Origin: Protonemura montana
Taxonomy: Eukaryota > Arthropoda > Insecta > Plecoptera > Nemouridae
Length of the DNA: 64,000 nucleotides
Assembly (NCBI GenBank): GCA_947568835.1
Contig: OX387602.1
Location: 8,154,570 to 8,218,569 of the forward strand
Direction: 5' to 3'
Under the pieces are notes generated by a model. That model was given only the letters and a program-made list of their open reading frames with translations, had not been told where the DNA came from and searched no databases. Of this stretch, positions 25,940 through 37,311 are shown piece after piece (position 1 is the stretch's first letter; the number at the start of each line of letters is the position of its first letter). A program made the position numbers and the translations under genes.

Positions 25940-28900
25940 GTAAGCTAGACAACGATTTTTTCATGTCCTACCGCTCAAAACTATTCTATTGCCGGAGGAA
26001 AATATTCCCCTGATTAGGTAATTTTCTTGGAAAATTTTATTAATTTTCCGGCTTGTCATTTGCAAGAAACCTGTCCGCCGCAGATAGACGTCTTCAAACA
26101 ACTCTTTGCCTAATTAGCTATTTACAGCGTAGGTACTTAGTGCTTCTCTTGAAAAAAAAACTATTGAAGTGTGTACGGAATGATACGCAACAGAATAGCC
26201 CGTTGCTTATTGCAACTACCTACATTCAGACTAAATGGCAGTAGTGTCAGTGGCTAGGATAAGAGGCAATTGTATAAAAAGCACCATTATAAGTTATTTA
26301 AGAACGGGGAACAAAGGTGCCCTCGGAGAATAGCACAGTATGCAAATGAAAAATGGCAAAGACATGTACAGAAGACATTCTAAGACGCAGGGTCTATTTT
26401 CCAACGCTACCTTCTCGGAGGCGTCGTGTTCTATGATGCATGGGAGGAAATTCAAAGCAGACATGAGTTTAACTTTCATATGCCATAATATCGCACCTGT
26501 TTCACTAGTACTGTAGGAGTTAAAGAACTATACAGGTTGAGAGAAAAAGAGGAAACTCGATAGAAAAAAAACTTGGCTCGTTTCTACGCAAATAAATCGT
26601 AATAATAATGCCATTCGTGCCTGTTGAACAATTTCTTAAAGAAGATGCTTTGAGCACCGTAAAGAGTCACTCGCTTTTAACGTAAAAGAAGGAACGAGTC
26701 TGGATAGCGTATCTAGGTATATACTAAAAAAAAAGAAAAAGGTGAAATTGCATCTTCTGTGCCAAGGAAAGTGTTTCTGAAAGTTACTATACTTTTTCAT
26801 ACTTTCCTTTTTTCAATTTGTCCGTCGCTTTAAAAAAACACGTTGCTTTTTATTCTTGAAGATATTTCGTGCAGAAGTAGTTGAACACCGTACAGAGAGT
26901 ATGTTCATGGTGTTTTACTCTAGAGAGTCGTCCACGTGTTGTGGAAATACATTTAACACTTTTTTGTTACAAAGTGAAGTAATAGTGTTCTTTGCGCTTT
27001 GCCAGTAGATCACGCTAGGAATGTTCAAAAAACAATCTCTCTGTAATGCACTTCGTCGTTCAGGACTGACCACTCGCAAGGCTATTTTTACTTCTGATAG
27101 AGTTTGAATTTCTCGTGTTTCTTCTCCAAGAAAACGATTCTCAACATATAAATAATTGCCTGAAAAGATTTCCCACAGCTCGTTTTCTGTCTTGTGCAAC
27201 GTACACCACGTCTGTGTCGGTAACTTGAACAACGTTGGCTATTGTGTGCATAACTCGACGAGACGATGGCTTTACGGGTTACGACTAAAATGCGCCCGCG
27301 TGAAACGAGCTATCGTAAATTTTCAGAACACTTTATCAGATCAAGCTTTCGGCAATTTAGAATTCAAAACGGTCGCTCGGTGTGAGATACGACCGTATTT
27401 AGGTCACCAATTCAAATCTAAAACTACTAAACCACCATCGGTAATAATCTATTGGAATAAAACCAATACGAAAGACATTACCGTTTATTCTCGTGCATTG
27501 TGGTAGAAATATACGCGAGGATATCATTGATGAACCGAAATTCGATTACGAATAATTTATATGTTATGTGGTAGGTAGATATTTTAGGAATTTTTTCGAT
27601 ATAACCATATTTTATTGAACGAGAGTTTCGTTGAAACGGTGTAGAGAGAAAAGGGACACGGGTTGTGATTCCTTTGCCGATTCTTTGAAGACGAAGTTCG
27701 TTTATCTTATTTTCCGAGACAGACGAGGATTTTCTGGCTGTAAAGGGACCCTTCGAGCCAGCACATGGAACACAACACACTGGCAGTATGTTTAATTGCC
27801 AAACCGTGCATGAGCTCAGCAGAGCACAAATCTCAGCCACGCAATACACGTCCAAGGGGGACATAAATAATGTCTGGAATGCAGCAAAAAGATGTTTAAC
27901 CACAGCGCAATGGAGTTCCTATATTTTCTATGCAATCGTGTTAAGAATTTCATACCGAACTACAAGCCATGGTTAATGGCAATCACAAATTATTATGGTT
28001 TTCGCACAGTATACTTATTTTGTGGTTTTTCGCTTGATGGCTACATACAGGAATGCATATGATGATCAATTATAAGAAATTGTCATATCGGTAGAAGCTA
28101 GTATGTATTATCGGATTTGCAGAGCCAGAAATTCGGATTTTCAAAATTTTCCAGAATGGAGGTGCCGTGATCGGTGGAGTTGCCAGATTTTAAGCAATTC
28201 TGGCACCACATGTAAAAGCGTTTTTATTTGCGTAAAGTTGAGAAGCTAGCACCCTAGAAATCGTGTCTTTTAAACTCAGCCCCGCACAGTTTTATTTGCT
28301 AACCTCTGCACCTGCACAACGACATTTTTACAACTATTTTTTAATGCTGCAAGTGCAAATGACTTAGGAGATGTCTGTGACCCTACAAGCTCTCATGTTT
28401 ATGCGTGTCTTTGTGATATTTATTATCACCTTTGTGCGTGCAAGGCCTCTTTTCTCTGCGTCTTCCATATCTGGCGTCCTCCGGGAAAGTGCAGAGCTAG
28501 CATGATGAAGCGGCATTTTCCGCTTTCCCAGGACACCTCTAAACTCGTCTGCTGTCCACTTAAAACGTTTAACTCCACAATGTTCCGCGCAGTCACGCGC
28601 GCCTTTCTTCCTCATTCTAGCAGTGCCTTCTTTCTTCTTAATTTGTCATCTATATTTTGTAGCATCATTCCACTCGCATTTTTCTTAATTGCGTTTTCTT
28701 GCTTTAGTGCCTTCAGTTTCTTTTAAAATGCTCATTTGGGCTGTTTTTTCCTAACTCACAAGACGCTAGGTGAAATGCGTTGGATGGTACAACCGTACAA
28801 CTCAATTCTTTTTACCAGCCTGGGTCCCAACTTATGTTTAATTGGCGACTAAGAGTAACGTTGTGATGTCAGTTACAGTTAGAAAAAGGTCCGTCTTGAA

Positions 28901-29630
28901 ATTATCATCACTATAAAAATGATTTTAGATTAATTGTTACCCGACTTAAATTAATTTTTTGATCAAACAGAACGTTTTATATAACTAAGTTTTTTTTTTA
29001 ATTTCAAAGTAACTTAGATATGTTTGATCATGTTTTATAGGTACACCACTCATTAGGGTAACTAGATGAGAGTCGTTCGATTTTAGTTACTTGCCCAAAA
29101 TAATATAAAACTGAATCTCAAGACTACCGCCGCAAGGTTTCGCCTCCCTGAAGAACACGCCACGCCAAGCGCTACGCAAAGGCGCGCACGTTTCTTCTCG
29201 CCAAACGTCCAAACATCACCGAGGTCTCGCCTATACCGTGTTAACTGTCGCGTGAGCTTTGTGATTTAGATATCGGCAAGACTCAAAAAATGCCTGCGCT
29301 GCCCCTAGTCGACGCTTTTAACAACCGTTCGGATTTGCCATAATTTTTTACGATAATGGATAATGGATAACAAATCATATTTTATTATTAAACACGGTTG
29401 GATATCAAATGGCACAAGGTGTACGCCCCTCTCCACGGGTCTTTGGTCGTCGCCCACCACTTTGGTTCGTAGATTTACGCAGCTCCTTTTGGTGCGACAC
29501 GATTCTATTTGCTATTGAAGTCACGGCTGTCAGAAATCGTGTATTATTTACAAGGCGAGGGAATTGATGTGTTTTGGAAAAAACGCATCGATGCCGGCAA
29601 AGCGTCGGTTTTGGCCACAAGGTATAGTTT
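25940..29630. other. Non-coding stretch
   Basis: The longest open frame of the window is here (27478-27903, minus, 141 codons). Its peptide has no recognisable domain, and no splice or promoter context supports it. A GGAGGTGCC word is at 28158-28166. Confidence 0.5.
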
Positions 29631-29648
29631 GGGGGGGGGGGGGGGGGG
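29631..29648. repeat. 18-nt poly-G run
   Basis: Eighteen uninterrupted G residues, one of several long G or C runs in the window. Confidence 0.9.
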
Positions 29649-29825
29649 ACGATTGTTGGTGCCAGATGATGTAAGTAATATCGTGTATTTCAGTGCGTTG
29701 CAATATCATTGAGCTCAGGAGCTGTGAGACTGAAAGGAAAGCGCAAGACGGTAGCTTGTTTGTATTTATGCAGGGGATTTTGTCCAGCAGGAGTAGTCAT
29801 CGCTCCAGCCTTACGATCCCGTGGG

Positions 29826-29892
29826 AGGAAAGTAGTGAGGCTGTGCTGCAACGCGCTGGTCCCGGTACCAGTGCCGGTCCCGGTCTGCACAC
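29826..29892. repeat. Dispersed element with GGTNCC hexamer core, copy 2
   Basis: The core is GGTCCC, GGTACC, AGTGCC, GGTCCC, GGT. The left flank (AGGAAAGTAGTGAGG through GCTGCAACGCG) aligns with the left flank of copy 1 at 15926-15985. On the minus strand both copies continue from the hexamers into a shared TTGCAGC word and a weaker similar tail. Confidence 0.5.
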
Positions 29893-30582
29893 TGGCACTG
29901 CGTAGTCTTCTCTCATAAATTATGGAACGGCATTGACAAGGAAAGGAGGGAAAAGTTGCAGCGGGGTAGAATGTTGAATCGGAAATGTTTTTAAAATGTA
30001 TTGGGAATCCAAAGGTTTCACGTATGCAGACTGATTCTCAAAAAAAAAACCACTGTGAAAATTCTTATCTGGAGACGCCACACCAGTCGTGATGAATAGT
30101 GTCAAAATGTTACACTTTCCTACATCGAAATATAAAATACCAAAGTTATTCTGTGAAACCTGATGCAAAATATGACTTCCATTTTCAATAAAAAAAGAAA
30201 AATGGAAATGCGGATTTGGAGGAAGAAGCAGTGCGCATAAAGGAAGCGAAGAAAATTATAGTTCGCTCCGACTTGTAGCCTGGAGAACCTGGCGGAGTCT
30301 TGCGCTACCAATTTTGTCGGAAAATTGTTAAAGAAACACAAATGGATTGGCGCTTTGTGTGTGCAGAAGAAAATGTGCACGAGCGCGCCCTGCGACCCTT
30401 ATGAATGGGAAAGTTGACATTTGCGTAGGTAAGCTAAATTCGAATCGGGTAAAGTCGTGATCGAGATAAATCTGGAAAAAAGCGCGGTAAGTCGAGTATT
30501 ATGGGGCCGGGACATGCTTTTGTCCGCTCCAGAGGCAATCACACAGAGGTGGAGCGACGAGGGAATCTTTCAGGGGAGCTAA

Positions 30583-30599
30583 CCCCCCCCCCCCCCCCC
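30583..30599. repeat. 17-nt poly-C run
   Basis: Seventeen uninterrupted C residues (poly-G on the other strand). A related 13-G run is at 31135-31147. Confidence 0.9.
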
Positions 30600-30638
30600 A
30601 CACTTAAAATGTATTATAATCCCAACTCTGATTTTCAG

Positions 30639-30690
30639 AGTGTTTTTAGTGGCCAGGCTTTCCTCAACAAATCCGTTTATTGCGTGCCGA
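30639..30690 (+). CDS. Candidate internal exon, 52 nt
   Basis: The acceptor TCTGATTTTCAG ends at 30638 and the donor GTAAGTAC starts at 30691, after CGA (not the preferred AG end). Two frames are open. One reads SVFSGQAFLNKSVYCVP and the other VFLVARLSSTNPFIACR, so coding status cannot be settled by frame. A 17-C run lies just upstream. No homology is recognised. Confidence 0.2.
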
Positions 30691-33525
30691 GTAAGTACTT
30701 GCTTTCGCAACAACCTAGCCTCCATAAATTAGCATTTTTCCAGCGGAAAACGATTAATCATTTTTAAATTTGAAATACTTTACACCGTTGGTATATGTGT
30801 ACTGATTTGTAACGATAAATTTAACGCCTTAATGCAATCTAAAAACTTTCGGGACCCAAAAAGTGTTTTTACTAAATATCCCCATTCGAACACGAACTTT
30901 TGTATTGCTCTGCCGGTCACAAGTTTACTTTTCATAAATCACATAACGTTGCATCATCTGGTGTTGCTAGTACCATAAGTTATTAGAACGATACATTAAT
31001 CAGGTAATCACCCATTATTCTAGAAGTACCTATATAGGTAATCTAGACTAAAGAGCAAGCATTAAACTCGCAATCGTTACTCCTGCTAATTACGGTCCCA
31101 TGTGGTTATGTGGGTGGGCGAGTGGGGGTGGGGAGGGGGGGGGGGGGTTTGCAATATGGCTAAGGTATTTAATGGCATAGTGATTGGGGTCAAGTATAAA
31201 GGTGTAAAACGCTATGAAAAATGGTGGGCTAACAGCTGCGTTAATGGCGTCGTTACACCCCCAAACCCTCTTCACTCCACACACACTTAGCATCCAAAGC
31301 TCTCTTCAGTGCTCTCTATAATATGTTCGTGTAAGTGCGAACCTGCATAAACCAGTGCAGCCAACACGAGAATTCCATAAGCGAGACGAGTTTTGGACGA
31401 ATTGTAGCCAACAGAATCTGCCACGTCACATCCACTTGCCGATATACTTTGTCAGGCTGGCATCCCCTTCACTGCGCCCCGCTGCGTTGGGGCTGTTCTC
31501 AACAAGTGGTCCAGGAGCAGCAGCCTTTTTGGGGACGGCTAGTGGTCATTAGCTTGCCGCGCCACTGAAATTAGTTGCAAAATTTGCAGATTAATATTTC
31601 ATCCGAGCGATGGCCGGAGTTGTGGAGGAAACTTGTTGTTTATATTGAGTAAAGAAAGTGTTTGGGCAGAAGGGATGGTGCGACCATGGGTGCTATTCGT
31701 GGAAGGGTGAAGCCTAGATTATTCGAGTTAGGCCATCGGTGTTGTGCATGTGAAGGTCTCGTCATGAATACTTGATTTTACACAATGCTGGACGTTACTC
31801 CTCTAATGGCAACGTAGGAAAACGGTGTAACTAAGGTATAAATAAATCTTTGGCTTAACTAGAAGGTAATTGAAGAAGATTGACTTGGACGCTGGAGTGC
31901 AATACTGGTTAGTCGGCCTGCTCGGTTGGTCTTGAGACATGCATCTGAAATGAAGAGCTCCTAGTGGTAGTACACAATACGTTCCGAAATACAGCGGAAA
32001 TAAGATTAAAAAAGGATAAGAGCTCAATCGACTGCTTTTCGGGCATAATTGCAAAATAAGTTTAATTTTTTAGCGTTCTATTGAAGTTTTGTTTAGGAGC
32101 ACCGTACCTACGAAAATTTTCAGTCCAAGACCGGACGAGCGAACATCTTTGAAACATTTTGCCACCTGCTTTACAAAAATATAAAACTTCTCCCAAATTC
32201 GTATCATCCCTTACCTGTAGCAAACGCATTGTACTTAGTGTTGTTATACGTCAGTGAACAGTATGCCCGTTAACAACATGGGCAATGAAGAACTGGATCA
32301 CTCATGGACATGCTGGTGTTATATTTTCATTGTTGTTAAATACACCAGGGAATGTTCTAAATCATAAACGATCACGCCGAAAAGAAAAGTCATTTTCAGA
32401 ATAAAGTGAGCAGATTTTCGTAATTAGATTACGTCATGATGTAGAAAAGACTAAGCCTTGGCGCGAGTGATTCTTGGCAAAATGTGCCTATGTTCCTCAC
32501 CGAATAAGCCTAGGCTTAGCAACACCACCACGGAAAGCATGTAATCTATTTATCTACAGACTGCACAACGAAAACGTGATCAAAATGTAAACTTATTAGC
32601 AACATCCATCCAACGGTACATCGTACGCGCTGTTCAGCATTGCGAGCCTGCGCTAAGCCAACGTTCTCTTCTCTGGGCTGTTTTCCTAATTCGACCCCCG
32701 TTTCCGCCACCCATCTACCCTTAGATCCGCGACGGTGACGACGACGGCTACCCGAAAACACAGACGTGCAGTCTATCCCCTCTTTATTCAGTAGCTACCG
32801 GTCATTCTTCATATTTTTAAAAGAATGTTTTTTAAGTGTCCCTTTGGTTTTGGGTCATGCAAAACCTGAAAATTAAAACGCGCTTTCCAATTAACTGTGT
32901 GAAATAAATTCAAGTCAATCGTTCTTTAATATGACGCGCAGTAAAATAATTAATTGGACCGATTCCGTCTCAAACAGCGAATATTTAAAGGGTGATTAGC
33001 AAGATAGGCAAAATGTGGCTTTAGCAACTCGAACGTTTCATCACGCACCCACTTCTAGGGTGCTCATGCTCCATGCCCTGAAATTCAATAAACGGTTTTC
33101 CTTCTGGTTTCTATCCTATCTATCTCGGTCTCTCTCTCAGCATCTTTGTCCTGAGCTCACATCCTGAGACCGCAGTATGTGCCCTCGGCGGCTTCCTGCC
33201 CTGTGGCTAACTTCGACGACTATCTATCGACGCTTGTGGCCCGTCTCGTCCATACTGCCTGATAGCCACACAAACTTTACTTGTTAAAGGGGGTAACCAT
33301 CCCGTTATTGTCTTCTGTATAGTGCGAGGGACGATTGTTCAAACATTGTCATACTCTAATAATACTGTCATATACTAAGAGACAGTTGGAGGAGTGGTCA
33401 CGGATTTCTGGCTACACATTTGCGAAGAAATTTAACAAGTATCACGCAGTGTATTTTTAAATGTTAATGATGAAAACAAACCTAACAAAAATTTTATTTT
33501 GTGAACATTTTACGGATAGCAGAGA
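30691..33525. other. Non-coding stretch
   Basis: No gene is supported. A 13-G run is at 31135-31147. On the minus strand GCTACAG|GTAAGG at about 32214 is a strong donor, but the sequence before it holds stops in all frames and no good acceptor, so at most it ends a non-coding exon. Confidence 0.5.
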
Positions 33526-33596
33526 AGTATTTGAAATCTTATTTAAACTGCAAACGCTTGCATTTATTATTATTTTTATTATATTTACTATGGTAT

Positions 33597-33732
33597 CTTA
33601 TTACTATGAAAACTATAACCGTCTCAAAAATGGATGCCCAAACGGGGACTCGCACCCCGGTCTCCACCTATCGCGGGTGTTGCTCTAACTCATTGAGCTA
33701 CTTGGACACATGCTCTTTCAGACGATTTCAGT
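33597..33732 (-). mobile_element. tRNA-derived SINE, copy A (minus strand)
   Basis: The minus strand at 33707-33635 folds as a 73-nt tRNA cloverleaf. It has a 7-bp acceptor stem (GTCCAAG with TTTGGGC, two G-T pairs), a 4-bp D stem GCTC/GAGC, a mostly paired anticodon stem around a 7-nt loop, and a perfect 5-bp T stem CGGGG/CCCCG with loop TGCGAGT. Box A (TAGCTCAATGAG) and box B (GGTGCGAGTCC) are intact, as needed for Pol III transcription. The anticodon loop CGCGATA lacks the invariant U33, and no CCA follows, so this is a SINE head and not a working tRNA gene. Both sides continue into sequence shared with copy B. CGTCTCAAAAA (33620-33630) on one side is an inverted match to a degraded partner at 33714-33724. 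Confidence 0.75.
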
Positions 33733-33909
33733 TTATTTGATGAGAATGACAGATCTACAAGGAGTAGAAACAAGAAGCTGTGAGTACTCACAGTCACTCT
33801 GATTCTTGTGACGCTATACTACGTCACAACCAGCCAATCTTGAGCAACTCCAAGTTGACGTTGGATGCGTTTTGTTTATTTGAAATCTTATTTAAATTAC
33901 AAACATACA

Positions 33910-34003
33910 CTGAAATCGTCTCAAAAAGCATGTGTCCAAGTAGCTCAATGGGATGCCCCATTTGGGCATCAATTTTTGAGACGGTAGTAATGTTCATAAT
34001 AAG
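33910..34003 (+). mobile_element. tRNA-derived SINE, copy B (plus strand, internally deleted)
   Basis: Plus-strand sequence matches copy A from ACTGAAATCGTCT through GTCCAAGTAGCTCAATG, then jumps to TTTGGGCATC and the shared tail, losing about 38 nt that include box B. At the junction GATGCCC and GGGCATC form a small inverted repeat, as if the 3' end had been copied back by template switching. The copy is bounded by a perfect 11-bp inverted repeat, CGTCTCAAAAA (33917-33927) and TTTTTGAGACG (33973-33983). Without box B it cannot be Pol III-transcribed from its own promoter. Confidence 0.65.
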
Positions 34004-34658
34004 GGAAAAAAAGTAGAGAAGTGTGTTAAAAATCCACCAAGTGTATGATTTTTTTTTAATTTTTGAGAAATGGTCATTAAAATCAACTTTTTTCAGTGCA
34101 TTGAACGAAGACAAATTATTGAGACTTTTAAGTTTCTACCAAATCACATCAAACTTTTCAACCAATGTGTTATGCCGCCCCTTTACTTACAGTTTCCCTA
34201 CAGATTTAAAGTGCGTCCCTCCCAATTTCCCATCCAAAGCACGTTACGGTGACATATCACCATCGCACCACTCTGGCCTAATCCAATTAAAGCATGCTTA
34301 ATTAAGCATCGACTAAAATATACACAAGTCACTTTTGACACAAATTAAAAATACCCCCGTGCAGCAACGTTAGTGTAACTAGTTAGCACATGCAACCGGC
34401 ATGCTCGTCACGTCGTCGAGCAAAGCTTGTTCATTACTGCATCAAGTCAACTTTGTTGGCAACATCGCCGCAGCGTAATGCCAGGTAATCGGCCAGAGGC
34501 ACTGCTGCACATGTTGTCAAAGTTTCGGCGAAGAAAATCGCCGACGAATAGTTGCGGAGTGAGTCTTAGCGCGACCCCCCCTCCCCCAACCTACCCCTTC
34601 CCACCAACCGTGCTGGATTTTGAGTTTCTTAGGCTTCGTCTTGCATCCCGTTCGTTAG
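34004..34658. other. Non-coding stretch
   Basis: The frame at 34427-34684 (+, 85 codons) crosses a C-rich run and the edge of the next element; it has no domain. Nothing else is recognised. Confidence 0.5.
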
Positions 34659-35201
34659 CAGTGGCGGCTGGTCTTTTGCTTTAGATTATGACATTGTTTG
34701 CATCAAAGGTGTCAGGTGAATTCCGTTGTCTTTAAACAAAGTAAATCCTGTGGAGAAGGGGAGATTTTCTGTTCTTGTATGTCCTGGGCGACTTAAGAAG
34801 GCCTTGCCACCAAGTGTGTGATCTCGATTGTTGTAATTCTGTTTCAACTATAAACATATCTTGGTAAATACCATTCTGCTGTTCTTCTGTAATATCGTTT
34901 GCTGGCATTATAGACTTGAATCTGAGGAATTTAATTATTCCTTCTTGGCCTTTAAGCTCAAATCCTTTGTCTGGAAATTCAGCACTTGTCCTTGTGGTCG
35001 CCGGGACGTTTGGTTCTTTAAGCGTCTGTCCCTGGTGGCTGCCAAAGCAATCAAATGTCAAAGAAAACAGATTCAAGTGATTGAGCGCAAATGGTAACGA
35101 GATGTTTGAAAATTACAAAACGGTTTGATGGCTCAGATTTAGCAGTTTTTTCCCTTCCTTGGAGTTGAAAACAGGTCGCTGTCTCCCACGAGCCGCCACT
35201 G
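34659..35201. mobile_element. 543-bp terminal-inverted-repeat element, possibly hAT-type
   Basis: The left end CAGTGGCGGCTGGT (34659-34672) is the inverted complement of the right end ACGAGCCGCCACTG (35188-35201) with 13 of 14 positions matching. From general knowledge, CAG-GGCGG termini of this kind are common in hAT-superfamily elements. No clear 8-bp target duplication is visible: the left flank is TTCGTTAG, the right flank GTGCAGGC. Either the ends are slightly misplaced or the flanks have decayed. A 114-codon minus-strand frame fills most of the interior, which is unusual for a simple MITE. Confidence 0.5.
34732..35076 (-). CDS. Unidentified frame inside the inverted-repeat element
   Basis: The 114-codon frame lies wholly within the TIR element. 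Its peptide is mostly hydrophilic and well mixed (segments such as ATTRTSAEFPDKGFELKGQ and NDITEEQQNGIYQDMFIVE), and the codons look more coding-like than in most frames here. I recognise no transposase motif, zinc finger or catalytic triad, and at 114 residues it is far shorter than a hAT transposase (typically 500 or more). It could be a remnant of one transposase segment, a captured host fragment, or chance. Host function is not inferred. Confidence 0.25.
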   Translation of the reverse strand: MNLFSLTFDCFGSHQGQTLKEPNVPATTRTSAEFPDKGFELKGQEGIIKFLRFKSIMPANDITEEQQNGIYQDMFIVETELQQSRSHTWWQGLLKSPRTYKNRKSPLLHRIYFV

Positions 35202-35298
35202 GTGCAGGCTTGTTAGTACATCTCGGACCTCTCTCTTTGTCAACGGCCGCGCTGAAAGCAAGTTTCAAGCTTTGAACACCAACTCACAAGTTTCCACT

Positions 35299-35302
<4 letters not shown>

Positions 35303-35331
<29 letters not shown>
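35303..35331. repeat. AGC trinucleotide microsatellite
   Basis: About ten AGC units without interruption, followed by two GTA variants. There is no surrounding reading frame to suggest a polyglutamine tract. Confidence 0.9.
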
Positions 35332-35337
<6 letters not shown>

Positions 35338-37259
35338 GCCAGTTATATTTTACTTTTACCCCTGAGGTTTGGGCATGTTTGCACTTACGCTGGAGTTTCT
35401 GCGCGAAGATCTTAGTCCGATATTTTATTGGGATCTTCTTAGTGACTTATCACTCAAAACTTGGAAAAGTTGAGTGACGTTATATGTGATGGTAATAATA
35501 TATTCTAGTCGTATTTCTTTTATTTGAATTTCTAAGTTTCTAACGTTTGGCGCCGTTGGTAAGTTGGAAACCGACAAAGTTTGAAATATTCAAATCGCTT
35601 CGGAAAAATAATGTTGCAAATTTTTCTGCAAACGGCACCACAAGCAAATAGTTTTTATCTGATTGGCGGTTAGTTATTAGAGTTGATGAAGTAAACAAAG
35701 TTCAAACAGTGTTTAAAAATAACAGAATTTTCCACGATAACAGAATAATTTTCCTAGGGTGATTTAAGCTGCAGTAAAATTCTATGCTCTGATTAAATCA
35801 GTGGGAAACTTTTAAGTAAACCACTGATTTTTCCCTCCGGTCATACAAACCATTTTCATTATTTGAAACTGCACTTTAATATTCGTTCAAACTCTACTTG
35901 ATCCGCTTCCATCATATATTGCGGTCAGATGAAAGCTTCTTTGAGCGGCGTCGATCGAGCTCCACCGAGCTACCGATTCCACGCGCGTTCACGACTCGTT
36001 ATCTGCTTGAATATTGAAAGCCTGATCAAATGCACGCGCTAATCCAGCCGATTACGTCCAAGCTCGTCGCTGTGATTGTCTCTGACGTCATCGCATGCAC
36101 TGGTGGGGCTAAGTGCAGCCAGCACCCGCTTGCTGCGCTGGTGTGTCCGTGTTCCTACCCCGTGTGGGTGTGGGTACTAATTTACTAATTAAAGAGCTGT
36201 CGCTGTCGATGGCATGTTTCAATCCTTAATGTAATTAAAGGTGAAAAATAAAGCACGAGTGTGATGGATCGTTGTAGGGTAAAAGCCGTTGAAATCTGTT
36301 TGAATTTAGTTATTGATAGAACGTAGGGAAATGGATCAGTTGAGCTGAACGAATTACTGTAATTTCTAATTACATTACAAAGCCCAGTGGAAAAACGACC
36401 GCTTTTTATAAGCCCCCTCATATTCTGACCTTATTTAGACCTTCATATTTTTTGTTTGTTATCCAGAATAGTAGACAATCGTTACTCAATACAAAAAGCG
36501 TGACAAAATATATTAGGAACAATAAAAACCTCTCATAAATCGGTTAAGAAACTATTATTAAAGGTAAAGGGGTTAGAAGGGGTGATAAAGAAGTTGTTAT
36601 TGGTGTTCCTAATAGTAAAACATTTTGTCCATAGCAAGCATTTACAATTTATATCGAATTTTTAAGTGGCAGAAGCTGTCTTTTCTTCTTTAGGTTGCAC
36701 AAAAACATATGCTTTCTCTTCCACCAAACACCAGAAAGGGCATGTTTTGCGAAAAGTCAAGAGGTTGTCGATATTGAAAGTATAAAAGGGTCTTATTACT
36801 GTCATCGGCTAGACGATTGACACAGGAAAACGTTTATTGGCAGACCATTACGCAACCATACGAAATGTTGACATGCTCGAGTTTTATCTAGCCGTTTGGA
36901 ATCAGTTCGCACCGGGTCAGCGTCGCTCGCGAAGAGGGTTGGGGGGGAGGGGGAGTGAGAGCTCGTGTCCAGGGTGAGATTACATCCGTGGGACATGTCG
37001 GTCGGTCGGTCAGGGCGAAGTTAGGGGTGGAAATAGGAGTGAAGTGAGACACCGTCCCCAACGGCCGAACGGGCCGACATCGCGCAGCTAGGAAACATTC
37101 CCGCTGCGGTCTGCTGCGGTCTGATGCGGTCCGTAGCGACGGAAAGCCGACGCCGCGGACAGTTCGTAATCCAATCGTTATTCTCACTATGTCATTTCCG
37201 GCATTACTTATTGCTCGTCTGTCATTTTATGAGGGAGACGCGAGGGGAGTGGGACTTAC
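35332..37259. other. Non-coding stretch
   Basis: No gene is supported. TATAAAAGGG at about 36781 is a TATA-like word without a convincing start site or exon after it. A G-rich and CpG-rich patch occupies about 36930-37160, including GTCGGTCGGTCGGTC. Confidence 0.5.
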
Positions 37260-37311
37260 TTTAGCTGTGTCAAAATTGGTACCACATGGGGTATGTATTT
37301 TTGAGCACTTT
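37260..37311 (-). CDS. Candidate internal exon, 52 nt
   Basis: On the minus strand the acceptor GTGCTTTATTTTCAG precedes position 37311, and the donor AAA|GTAAGTCC follows position 37260. One frame is open throughout and reads KCSKIHTPCGTNFDTAK; another stops before the donor. The same frame stays open for 40 residues upstream of the acceptor, which weakens the argument from openness. No domain is recognised and no partner exon was found. Confidence 0.22.

Noticed and set aside
27478-27903. Longest open frame in the window (minus, 141 codons)
   Set aside because: No domain, no splice or promoter context, and one frame of this length is expected by chance in 128 kb of two-strand AT-rich sequence.
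28248-33063. AGCACCCTAGAA at 28248 and its inverse near 33052, resembling piggyBac-type ends
   Set aside because: No adjacent TTAA target site and a 4.8-kb spacing with nothing transposase-like between.
33362-33372. TAATACTGTCA, similar to the start of miR-8
   Set aside because: The match breaks after 11 bases and there is no precursor hairpin.
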